A stretch of DNA of 10,401 nt from an uncultured Haloferula sp. (GCA_946885645.1 CAMPGU010000137.1:1-10401), one strand, 5' to 3'. Shown: positions 1 through 6,837, counted from the stretch's first letter. A program made the numbers and translations. Notes: generated by a model not told the origin, from the sequence alone.

Positions 1-1620
1 ATCACTTCGGCCTGATGGTCGATATCTCGGGGACGATGGTCGCGGTGGCCGCTCCCCAGGAAGACACGGGCGCCCAGAATGCCGGTGCTTGCTATCTCTA
101 CGATGTAGCCGGGAGTACCCCGACGCTTCCCGTCGTGACCGTCTTCAATCCTGCGCCCGCGCTGAACGATACCTTCGGTGCCTCCCTGGCGCTCGATGGC
201 CAGCGACTGATCGCCGGCTCCCATCTGGACGATAACGGGGGAACCGATAACGGCCGGGCGTATGTCTTCGATCTCGCCTCCGCGACGCCCGCGACACCCC
301 TGTATGCCATCGATAACCCCTCGCCGGGTAACAATGACTTCTTCGCCCGCTCCGTGGCTCTTTCCGGTGCCCGGCTGGCCACGGGCGCGCATGGCGACAA
401 TACGACGGCACCTGATGGCGGGATCGCCTACGTGTATGACCTTTCTTCAGGTACGCCGAATCAAAAGGTCCACGCGCTCAACCCTACCAGCCCCTCCTCC
501 GACGAGGAGTTCGGAACGGCCGTGGCGATTGCCGGACCGGTCATTGCCGTAGGGACGCCGCACGATGACAAAGGCGCTTCGAACGCGGGAAGCGCTTACC
601 TCTTCGATCTCACGTCGGAGACACCCGGGCAGCCGGTCCTCACCATGGACAACCCCTCGCCGCACGTGAACGACTATTTCGGTGCAGCGGTGGCCCTGTC
701 GGGCAATCTGGTAATCACGGCCGCCTACCAGAATGACAGCGGAGGCGCGAAGGCAGGAACGGCGTACGTTTATAACCGCAGCTCGGCCACGCCCTCCACG
801 CCCGCCTACACGATCCCGAATCCCGCTCCCCAAGCGGAAGATTTCTTCGGGAATGCGATGGCGGCCTCCGGGTCGCTCCTGGTGGTCGGAGCGATGGGGA
901 ACGATGCCGGGGCGGTCAATGCGGGAAGCGCCTACGTGTACGACCTGGCCTCGCCGACGCCTTCGGTGCCGGTGCTCACTCTGGAGAATCCGGAGCCCGG
1001 GATGGACGATAGATTCGGCTATGCCGTCGCCATCTCCGGAACCCGAGTGGCGGTGGGTGCCCATGGCGACGATGCCGGTGCTGCCGATGCCGGGAGCGTC
1101 TATGTTTACGAAATCGCTTCCGGAACTCCTGCAGTGCCGGTGGCAACTCTGCGCAATCCCGATCCCGGTGTGGAGGATTGGTTCGGCTATTCCGTCGGGA
1201 TCTCCGGCACGCGGATCGTCGCGGGATGTCACCTAAACGATACCGGCGAGAGTGATGCGGGAAGCGTCTATGTTTTCGATCTTGCTTCCGACAGTCCGGC
1301 GCTGCCGGTCGTAACCATGGACAATCCGGTACCCGAGCCGGAGGATTACTTCGGCATCTCGGTGGCGATCGAGGGCACGCGCGTGGTCGTGGGTGCTTCC
1401 GAGGTGGAGGCAAGCGCAGCGGATGCGGGGACCGCCTACGTGTATGAACTCACTTCTTCCACGCCCGCGGTCCCTGCCGACACTTTGGACAATCTCGAAA
1501 AGGGTGCGGGAGACCGGTTCGGCGCTTCCGCCGCCATCAGCGGGCTGCAAATCGTGATAGGTGCGCCCCTCGACGACGGGGACACCGAGAACCGGGGAGC
1601 GATCTTCGTCTTCGATCCCG
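1..1620 (+). repeat. Ten tandem 168-bp FG-GAP coding repeats
   Basis: The phenylalanine codon of the FG motif recurs at 6, 174, 342, 510, 678, 846, 1014, 1182, 1350 and 1518, a constant 168-bp (56-residue) period. DNA identity between units is moderate, while the protein pattern is well kept. Unit 3 has FFA instead of FG, and the ninth unit has lost the DDxG loop (it reads ASEVEASAADAG). The array ends at about 1620, where the anchor-D-like region begins. The first unit is cut by the window edge, so more copies may lie upstream. Confidence 0.92.
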
Positions 1621-2351
1621 ATCCGCCCTCGCCTCAGATGCAGGTGGAACAGCCGCCGGGGACCGGCCTGCTCAGCGGGAATGCGAGCATCCATTTCGGC
1701 GACGCCGCCATCGGTTCCGGCGGTAGCGCCCAGACGGTGGCGATCCGCAACACAGGCACGGCCGCCCTGGAGCTGAGCGCCCTCACTCTTTTTTCCGGAA
1801 GTGTCGGGGACTTTTTACTCGATGCTCCGGAGGTGCCGGTGGTGCTCCAGGTGGACCAGACCATCTCTTTCGATGTCGGGTTCGCGCCCGCCTCGTCCGG
1901 CAGCCGGGTGGCCACCCTGAGAATCCTCAGCAATGCGGCAGCGAGCAGTCCCTTCGACATCACCCTCGCCGGCCAAGCGCTGTCCGCGGGCAATGATACG
2001 GACGGCGACGGTCTGAACGACGTGGTGGAACTGCAGCTCGAATCGCTGGGATTCGACTGGCAGGTGAACGACGAGGAGCTGGTGGCGATCCTCCGCTCGG
2101 GGGCGAATGCCACGGGTCTTTACAGCGGCGGGCAGCTCCAAGACATGCACCCGGGCGTTCCTTTGCTTCCCAAGAACCCGGCGACGGGCGACTTCACGCT
2201 GACCATCGCGGTGAAGAGATCGGTGAACCTGGTGGATTTCGAGCTCTTCCCCCTCGTCGGGCCGCAAATGACGGTCAGCCCGCAAGGAGAGGCGGAATGC
2301 CGTTTTCCTCCCGAGGGTTCAAAGGCGTTTTTCGTGCTGGAGCCGCGGTGA
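1..2351 (+). CDS. FG-GAP repeat secreted protein, 5' partial
   Basis: The reading frame is open from the window edge. Codons before the first ATG (position 15) already encode the HFG part of a repeat, so that ATG is internal and the true start lies upstream. About 540 residues consist of FG-GAP-type repeats (pattern FGxSVAxxGxxxxVGAxxDDxGxxxAGxxYVYxL), each expected to form a blade of a beta-propeller. They are followed by an immunoglobulin-like domain of the choice-of-anchor D/ASPM-SPD-2-Hydin type (about 1689-1980, with FGDAAIGSGG, VAIRNTGTAAL and VGFAPASSG). Next is an acidic DTDGDGLND segment (1995-2021) like the calcium-binding thrombospondin type 3 repeat, then a beta-rich C-terminal tail. 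No PEP-CTERM or LPXTG sorting signal is seen at the C-terminus. It is probably a surface or secreted adhesion or matrix protein. Family and architecture are clear; the function is inferred, and any signal peptide would lie outside the window. Confidence 0.9.
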   Translation, partial: HFGLMVDISGTMVAVAAPQEDTGAQNAGACYLYDVAGSTPTLPVVTVFNPAPALNDTFGASLALDGQRLIAGSHLDDNGGTDNGRAYVFDLASATPATPLYAIDNPSPGNNDFFARSVALSGARLATGAHGDNTTAPDGGIAYVYDLSSGTPNQKVHALNPTSPSSDEEFGTAVAIAGPVIAVGTPHDDKGASNAGSAYLFDLTSETPGQPVLTMDNPSPHVNDYFGAAVALSGNLVITAAYQNDSGGAKAGTAYVYNRSSATPSTPAYTIPNPAPQAEDFFGNAMAASGSLLVVGAMGNDAGAVNAGSAYVYDLASPTPSVPVLTLENPEPGMDDRFGYAVAISGTRVAVGAHGDDAGAADAGSVYVYEIASGTPAVPVATLRNPDPGVEDWFGYSVGISGTRIVAGCHLNDTGESDAGSVYVFDLASDSPALPVVTMDNPVPEPEDYFGISVAIEGTRVVVGASEVEASAADAGTAYVYELTSSTPAVPADTLDNLEKGAGDRFGASAAISGLQIVIGAPLDDGDTENRGAIFVFDPDPPSPQMQVEQPPGTGLLSGNASIHFGDAAIGSGGSAQTVAIRNTGTAALELSALTLFSGSVGDFLLDAPEVPVVLQVDQTISFDVGFAPASSGSRVATLRILSNAAASSPFDITLAGQALSAGNDTDGDGLNDVVELQLESLGFDWQVNDEELVAILRSGANATGLYSGGQLQDMHPGVPLLPKNPATGDFTLTIAVKRSVNLVDFELFPLVGPQMTVSPQGEAECRFPPEGSKAFFVLEPR

Positions 2352-2430
2352 CCGCGGGAGGAGTGGACGAGATTGCTTAAGGAATCTAACCGACCTGCAT
2401 GCGCTGGATTCCCTTGATTGACCGGACGTA

Positions 2431-2468
2431 TCGCGAATCGGTTTGACTTCCCTCCCCGGCATTCGCGA
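2431..2468. promoter_or_regulatory. Perfect 8-bp inverted repeat, operator-like
   Basis: TCGCGAAT (2431-2438) and ATTCGCGA (2461-2468) are exact reverse complements separated by 22 bp. The centre-to-centre distance of 30 bp is close to three helical turns. The repeat sits about 32 bp upstream of the chosen start of the beta-barrel gene. Each arm contains the 6-bp palindrome TCGCGA, so it could be two operator half-sites or two full small sites. No T-run follows, which argues against a terminator. No convincing -35/-10 pair was found around it. The regulatory role is inferred. Confidence 0.4.
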
Positions 2469-2499
2469 GCGTGCACCGTCCACCCAGACACCTCCCAGG

Positions 2500-3723
2500 A
2501 TGTTCACCCCCACCATCCCTACAGTGAGGAAGCTCGGCACTTTCGCCTTCGCGGCAACAGCGTGCCTTGCTTCCCAAGTTACCGCCCAGGATTTCGCGCT
2601 CCGTCTTGCCGGCGGGGATCGGGCGCTTTTCGAGCCCTTCGAGCCGGCTGGCGAGGCCATCGGGAATTTGAAAGGCGGCTTTTATTTCGGCCTCGATGCT
2701 GCGGCGATCTACGATTCGAATTTCTTCCTCGATGCCGACTACCCGGAAAGCGAGCTCTCGGCTTCCGTCGCCCCGTGGGCGATGTACCGTTCGGATCCGG
2801 AGGGCGGCGCGAGATATTCCCTTGAAGCGAGGTATTCGCCCGCTTTTCGCGCCTACTGGAACAATTCCGACCTGAACGGGGTCGATCACAGCGGGAGCGT
2901 TTCCTTCAAGTATCAAAGCGCCCGCACCAGCGTCACGCTCTTTGCCGATTACAGCGAAGTCTCGTCCGCCGACCGGCTCTCGGGGACTTTCATCCAGGGT
3001 TCGATCCTGAACTACGGGATCAAGGGAAGCTACGAGCTGGGACCCCGCACGAAGCTGCTGGCCGCTTGGACGGCTTCTTCATCCGACTACGACACCGGCG
3101 GCCGCGCGGGTGCCGATGTCTATACCACCCAGATCTCCGGGTTGTGGGATGCGACGGAACGCATCCGCATCGGGCCCGCCATCCGCCATACCTTGTCGGA
3201 ATCCGACAACACGGGGGAGCGGGACGCGATCGCCGCGCTGGTGAAGGTCCGCTACCAATGGGGCGAGCGGATCTTCCTGGATGCGGACGCGGGCGTGGAA
3301 TTCGCGAAGAATTCGCGACTGGGCGGGGGCCGCGATGCCGGGCCGGCCGGTGGCCTGGAGGCTCAATACGTCTTGAGCGAAAGGTGGACTTGGAAAAGCT
3401 CGGTCCGCTATGCCGTGGTGCCTTCCCCGATCAACGCCAACTACATCGTCGAGGACCTTTCGTTTTTCACCGCTCTCGTGAGGCACTTCGACAGGGCTTC
3501 TCTCGAAGGAGGCGTGGGTCTCAGTTTCTCGGCATACGAAGCGGTGGGAGCGGTGACGGGCCCCCGCGACGACGATCAGTTCTTCCACGCGTATCTCGCT
3601 TACCGGAGGAAGCTTTTCTCAGACCGGGTGGCTTGGGATGCGGCATTGCGCTACTCCACGAACGACGGGCAAAAGGATTGGTCGCAGTGGCAGCTTTCGA
3701 CGGGTGTATCCGTGGAGTACTGA
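2500..3723 (+). CDS. Outer-membrane beta-barrel protein
   Basis: The ATG at 2500 gives 407 residues. An in-frame TTG at 2443 would add 19 residues without signal-peptide character. From 2500 the protein has a standard signal peptide: basic R10-K11, hydrophobic core about 12-24, and a probable cleavage after VTA (residue 29). The mature part alternates polar and hydrophobic residues in many predicted strands with frequent aromatics. It begins with a YDSNFF motif typical of putative beta-barrel porin 2 (BBP2-like) proteins found beside exopolysaccharide genes, and it ends in an aromatic residue (VSVEY), as outer-membrane barrels do for BAM recognition. There is no lipoprotein cysteine and no polysaccharide-export (Wza) domain. 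It may help polymer cross the outer membrane; this role is inferred from the neighbours. AGGA lies directly against the ATG, too close for a normal Shine-Dalgarno. Confidence 0.85.
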   Translation: MFTPTIPTVRKLGTFAFAATACLASQVTAQDFALRLAGGDRALFEPFEPAGEAIGNLKGGFYFGLDAAAIYDSNFFLDADYPESELSASVAPWAMYRSDPEGGARYSLEARYSPAFRAYWNNSDLNGVDHSGSVSFKYQSARTSVTLFADYSEVSSADRLSGTFIQGSILNYGIKGSYELGPRTKLLAAWTASSSDYDTGGRAGADVYTTQISGLWDATERIRIGPAIRHTLSESDNTGERDAIAALVKVRYQWGERIFLDADAGVEFAKNSRLGGGRDAGPAGGLEAQYVLSERWTWKSSVRYAVVPSPINANYIVEDLSFFTALVRHFDRASLEGGVGLSFSAYEAVGAVTGPRDDDQFFHAYLAYRRKLFSDRVAWDAALRYSTNDGQKDWSQWQLSTGVSVEY

Positions 3724-3791
3724 GCGCCTGCACCCGCGTCGGTTGGATGCCGGGTATATCAAACATCTCCCGAAATTCCGGGGACCCTGAC

Positions 3792-3808
3792 TTGGCACGG
3801 CGGGTGCT
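3792..3808 (+). promoter_or_regulatory. Sigma-54 (-24/-12) promoter candidate
   Basis: The sequence TTGGCACG-GCGG-GTGCT matches the RpoN consensus YTGGCACG-N4-TTGCW at 12 of 13 defined positions, with the exact GG-N10-GC spacing (GG at 3794-3795, GC at 3806-3807). Transcription would begin near 3819 and run toward the sugar-transferase operon, leaving a leader of roughly 500 nt. Sigma-54 promoters and enhancer-binding regulators are known in several bacterial exopolysaccharide/exosortase systems, which fits the context. No regulator gene or activator site is recognised in the window. A single motif match can occur by chance. Confidence 0.5.
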
Positions 3809-3819
3809 GGATTGTCGCC

Positions 3820-3842
3820 CGCGATCAGCGCGATCCTTTTTT
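3820..3842 (+). terminator. Weak intrinsic terminator candidate
   Basis: A short hairpin (CGCG at 3820-3823 with CGCG at 3829-3832, or GATC with GATC) is followed by six T residues at 3837-3842. It lies about 100 bp after the barrel gene and could end its transcript. The stem is only four pairs, so this is a low-confidence call. It also begins right at the start site predicted for the sigma-54 promoter, so it could instead form an early attenuator-like structure. Confidence 0.25.
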
Positions 3843-4180
3843 CAATTCCCCCGAGATATGCCGCGAGTAAAGCCAATAGCCCCTCCGGATTTTTTAAGAT
3901 CCCGTTTCGCCAATGTCGCCGTCGTGCCATCCGACTCTCTTGAAAGCTCGTTTCGCCCCCTACGTAGTTCTCCCAATAAATGCTTGTAGGTCGTTGCCAT
4001 TCTGATAGAAGGAAAGCCGCTGTTCATTCACCCCCCTCAGAAATCTCCCCCCATCGAGTGCCTGAAAGTCGGGCCGACCTCGTTTCATTTCCCACCCAGG
4101 AAGTGCGCGGCGGCTTCAAAAACTTTCCAGGATACCGCGAGCGAGGAGGTCACTTCCCGACCTGTCGTTTCAAAGGTTTT

Positions 4181-4213
4181 GGCACCCAAGGCGCCAAGCG
4201 ACCAAGGGCGGCA
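4181..4213. repeat. Short tandem CCAA-type intergenic repeat
   Basis: Three degenerate 8-9-bp units, GGCACCCAA (4181), GGCGCCAA (4190) and GCGACCAA (4198), follow one another, with a weaker fourth (GGGCGGCA, 4206). They resemble the GGCGCCAAG-type short repeats seen in intergenic DNA of many GC-rich bacteria. The first two units also form an imperfect palindrome (TTGGC...GCCAA). The function is unknown. Confidence 0.35.
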
Positions 4214-4322
4214 GCATGAATGAAGAATCCCGGCAAAAACCCGATATTGTTCCTCTCTTCCGTGCAAGATCAGCCACGCCACTAGATTCTCGATACCCGT
4301 CAATCCACCCCCACCCCCCCGG

Positions 4323-5216
4323 ATGACAACGCAACTTCAGGAACGGCAGACCCGTACCTGCGATCCGCAAACGCGGCGCAGCGAGTCCGCGGTCCGCTCA
4401 TGCCGCCCGACAGGCAGGGCGCGTCCCTCCTCTCCCACGCGGCCGGGAAGGCGCCCGCGAGGCACCTCCATCCCGGCACGGATCCGTCCCTCGCGCCGAC
4501 GGCCCGGCGTTCCCAAATGGAAGCGTTGGTGCGACTTCACCTTTGTGATCGCAAGCTTGCCCTTGGCGGTGCCGTTGCTGGTGCTGGTCGCCCTCTGGAT
4601 CCGGCTCGTTTCGAGCGGTCCGGCGTTCTTCTTCCAGGAACGGATCGGCTTCGGCGGCCGGCGCTTCACTCTCTACAAGTTCCGCAGCATGCGCCACGGC
4701 GCCTCCACGGCGGATCACGGCACCCACGTGGAACGATTGATCGAATCCGACCGGCCGATGATCAAATTGGACTGTCTCGGCGACTCCCGGCTGATCTTCG
4801 GGGGCCGCTTCCTCCGGGCTTCAGGGCTGGATGAACTGCCGCAACTGCTCAATGTCCTACGCGGGGAGATGAGCCTCGTCGGGCCGCGCCCTTGCGTGAT
4901 CGAGGAGTACGGTTTCTTCACCACCTCCCAGCGGGAGCGCTTCACCGTCCTGCCCGGTCTGACCGGATTGTGGCAGGTCAATGGCAAGAACCGCACCACC
5001 TTCCGGGAGATGAACGCGATGGACGTGCACTATGCGAGGCGCTCTTCGCCTTTGCTGGATCTGATCATCATGCTGCGGACGCCGATGGCGCTGCTACAGC
5101 AGCTGGCGGATTGCATGACGCCCTTGCGCCGGGGGCAGCGCGCTTCCCGCATGGCCGCCCGCGCTACGGAGGAGGCGCTCGGATATCGTATCCGGCGGAT
5201 CACGGACCGGGTATGA
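4323..5216 (+). CDS. Undecaprenyl-phosphate sugar phosphotransferase
   Basis: This 297-residue protein is a bacterial sugar transferase of the monotopic phosphoglycosyl transferase family (WcaJ/PglC-like catalytic core). It would transfer a sugar 1-phosphate from a nucleotide sugar to undecaprenyl phosphate at the inner membrane, the first step in building a polysaccharide repeat unit. Visible features are a hydrophobic membrane segment at about 72-96 with a helix-breaking SLP, KFRSM (119-123), GLDELPQL (168-175) containing the catalytic Asp170-Glu171 pair, SLVGPRP (184-190) and GLTGLWQVNG (212-221). The four-helix N-terminal part of WcaJ/WbaP is absent. Instead there are about 64 Arg/Pro/Ser-rich residues with no family counterpart. 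This ATG is the only in-frame start before the core; it has no Shine-Dalgarno and follows a C-rich tract. The stop overlaps the next start by 4 bp (ATGA). The sugar specificity cannot be read from the sequence. Confidence 0.92.
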   Translation: MTTQLQERQTRTCDPQTRRSESAVRSCRPTGRARPSSPTRPGRRPRGTSIPARIRPSRRRPGVPKWKRWCDFTFVIASLPLAVPLLVLVALWIRLVSSGPAFFFQERIGFGGRRFTLYKFRSMRHGASTADHGTHVERLIESDRPMIKLDCLGDSRLIFGGRFLRASGLDELPQLLNVLRGEMSLVGPRPCVIEEYGFFTTSQRERFTVLPGLTGLWQVNGKNRTTFREMNAMDVHYARRSSPLLDLIIMLRTPMALLQQLADCMTPLRRGQRASRMAARATEEALGYRIRRITDRV

Positions 5217-6307
5217 AGAAGCCCCTTTCAGTGGGGATTGCCGGATGCGGCTATTGGGGTCCGAATCTCGCCCGTAATTTCGATTCGAACCCCGGTGCCG
5301 CGGTTACCGCCCTTTGCGACCCCGATCCCGGGCGGCTGGCGCACATGCGGGGCCTGTACCCGCGCGCGGCTTTCTTCACGGATTTCGGCGAAATGCTGGA
5401 GGGGAGCGGCCTGGATGCGGTGGTAATCGCGACTCCGGTCAAAACGCACCATCCTCTGGCGAAGGCGGCCCTGCTGGCCGGAAAGCATGTCCTGATCGAA
5501 AAGCCCATGGCTTCCTCCTCGGAGGAATGCGAGGAGCTCGTCGCGCTCGCCCGCGACCGCGGGCTCGTGCTGATGGTGGGGCATACGTATCTCTACTCCG
5601 AGCCGGTCCGGAAAATCGCGGGGATCATCCGCGCGGGCGGGATCGGCGAGGTCAAATACATCAATTGCCAGCGCCTGAACCTCGGTCTTTTCCAGAAGGA
5701 TATCAATGTTGCGTGGGATCTCGCGCCGCATGATCTCTCGATCATCCTGCACGTGATGGGGGAGTGCCCCCAATTGGTGAATTGCCAAGGGAACGCCCAC
5801 ATCCATCCGGGTGTGGAGGATGTCACGAACCTGTCACTGACTTTCCGGGAACAACGTTTTGCCACGGTCCAGAGCAGTTGGCTCGAGCCGCGGAAGGTCC
5901 GGCAGATGACCTTCGTCGGCACCCGCAAGATGATCGTTTACGATGACCTGCAGCCCTTGGAGAAGGTGCGGATCTACGACGCGCGGGTCGAGTGCCCGCC
6001 CCACTATGACAACTTCGCCGAATTCCATTACTCGTACCACTACGGGGATTGCTATCTGCCCCGAATCGAGCAAAGCGAGCCGCTCAAGGCGATGTGCGGC
6101 CACTTCATCGAGTGCGTGCGCGAAGGTCGCCGCCCGCTGAGCTGCGGGATCCGCGGTCTTGAAATGGTGCGGATCCTGGAGGCGAGTTCCGAGTCGCTGC
6201 TGGCGAAGGGCGGGCCGGTTCCTTTCTCCAGCCCGAGGCTTCAAGAGGATGCTCCCCTTCGCGGGCCTGCCACCGCGGGCTCCACTTCGAAATTGAGCGG
6301 CGTATGA
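5213..6307 (+). CDS. Gfo/Idh/MocA family sugar-nucleotide dehydrogenase
   Basis: The 364-residue protein begins with a Rossmann dinucleotide-binding motif (GIAGCGYWG, residues 8-16), followed by the family EKP signature (E96-K97-P98) and the D169-LAP-H173 active-site motif (DxxxH). The C-terminal half is the alpha/beta GFO_IDH_MocA substrate domain. Members oxidise or reduce sugar or sugar-nucleotide hydroxyls with NAD(P). The closest role that fits the neighbours is a WlbA/WbpB-type 3-dehydrogenase acting on a UDP-acetamido sugar or sugar acid, but the specificity is inferred only from the adjacent acyltransferase. The start at 5213 is chosen because the Rossmann strand begins directly after it and it forms an ATGA overlap with the preceding gene; the longer open frame upstream lies inside the sugar-transferase gene. 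It ends in a second ATGA overlap, so translation of the three genes is probably coupled. Confidence 0.92.
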   Translation: MKKPLSVGIAGCGYWGPNLARNFDSNPGAAVTALCDPDPGRLAHMRGLYPRAAFFTDFGEMLEGSGLDAVVIATPVKTHHPLAKAALLAGKHVLIEKPMASSSEECEELVALARDRGLVLMVGHTYLYSEPVRKIAGIIRAGGIGEVKYINCQRLNLGLFQKDINVAWDLAPHDLSIILHVMGECPQLVNCQGNAHIHPGVEDVTNLSLTFREQRFATVQSSWLEPRKVRQMTFVGTRKMIVYDDLQPLEKVRIYDARVECPPHYDNFAEFHYSYHYGDCYLPRIEQSEPLKAMCGHFIECVREGRRPLSCGIRGLEMVRILEASSESLLAKGGPVPFSSPRLQEDAPLRGPATAGSTSKLSGV

Positions 6308-6837
6308 GCGACGAGGCGGAATACGGGCTCCGGATCGCACCGGACGTGAAACTGGGCGCGCGCGTAAGCCTCCACGGGTTCGTGAATCTTTACGGGTGCG
6401 AAATCGGGGACGACACGCGGATCGGGACCTTTGTGGAGATCCAAAAGGGTGCGAGGATCGGCGCCCGCTGCAAGGTCTCCAGCCACACCTTCATCTGCGA
6501 GGGCGTTACCGTGGAAGACGAGGTCTTCATCGGCCACGGGGTGACCTTCGTCAACGACCGCTTTCCGAGAGCCGTGAATCCCGACGGCACCCCTCAGGCC
6601 GATGAGGACTGGGTTTGCCAGGAGACCTTGGTGGGAAAAGGGGCCTCGATCGGCTCCGGCAGCACGATCCTCGGCGGGGTCGCTATCGGCAGCAAGGCGA
6701 TGGTCGGAGCCGGCAGCGTGGTGACCAAGGACGTCGCCGCCGGTGCCGTGGTAGCGGGAAATCCCGCGCGCCCGCTTCCGCGCAGATCCCCCCGGGTCGC
6801 GTCCGCTTCCACGCAAACGGGGCAGGCAGCCGATTAG
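6304..6837 (+). CDS. Left-handed beta-helix N-acyltransferase
   Basis: This 177-residue protein is built of hexapeptide repeats ([LIV]GxxxxI pattern), for example in the stretches at 34-58 and 68-83, giving a left-handed parallel beta-helix. A loop with FVNDRFPRA (82-90) interrupts the helix, as in WbpD/WlbB and related sugar-nucleotide N-acetyltransferases, and the coil ends with VTKDVAAGAVVAGNPAR. His61 and Glu66 (SSHTFICEG) are candidate active-site residues. It probably uses acetyl-CoA to acylate an amino sugar nucleotide, following the dehydrogenase that overlaps it by 4 bp. The usual WlbC/WbpE-like aminotransferase that would act between them is not in the window. The last ~17 residues are low-complexity and lie outside the fold. 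A sugar O-acetyltransferase is an alternative. Confidence 0.9.
   Translation: MSDEAEYGLRIAPDVKLGARVSLHGFVNLYGCEIGDDTRIGTFVEIQKGARIGARCKVSSHTFICEGVTVEDEVFIGHGVTFVNDRFPRAVNPDGTPQADEDWVCQETLVGKGASIGSGSTILGGVAIGSKAMVGAGSVVTKDVAAGAVVAGNPARPLPRRSPRVASASTQTGQAAD

Larger units (their letters stand above)
3724..4322. other. Non-coding spacer of about 600 bp
   Basis: No reading frame here looks like a real gene. The forward frame that crosses the end of the barrel gene to 3989 and the minus-strand frames have neither recognisable motifs nor sensible starts. The spacer holds a sigma-54 promoter candidate near its left end, a weak hairpin with a T-run, a short CCAA-type tandem repeat near 4181-4205, and several runs of five to seven C on the + strand (around 3848, 3956, 4031, 4049 and 4305-4320). 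It could be a long regulated leader for the operon that starts at 4323. Confidence 0.6.

Noticed and set aside
447..1232. Long minus-strand open frame opposite the FG-GAP array
   Set aside because: It is the antisense shadow of a GC-rich repeat gene: its His/Arg/Gly-rich translation has no motifs and simply mirrors the 168-bp repeat.
1..1620. Tandem repeat array as a possible CRISPR or satellite
   Set aside because: The units are 168 bp, in frame, diverged at DNA level and encode a known protein repeat; there are no constant repeats with unique spacers.
2443..2499. TTG start that would lengthen the beta-barrel protein
   Set aside because: It puts 19 polar residues ahead of a good signal peptide that begins at the ATG at 2500, and it overlaps the inverted repeat region.
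3066..3989. Forward open frame running from inside the barrel gene into the spacer
   Set aside because: It overlaps the barrel gene in another frame, its translation is Arg/Gly/Pro-rich without motifs, and nothing suggests a start inside the spacer.
4179..4195. Second sigma-54-like site, TTGGCACC-CAAG-GCGCC
   Set aside because: It has the GG-N10-GC spacing, but the -12 element matches only at GC and it lies in the CCAA-type repeat, so chance is likely.
4892..5212. Upstream extension of the dehydrogenase reading frame
   Set aside because: It lies wholly inside the sugar-transferase gene in another frame and adds no family sequence; the ATGA overlap and the Rossmann motif fix the start at 5213.
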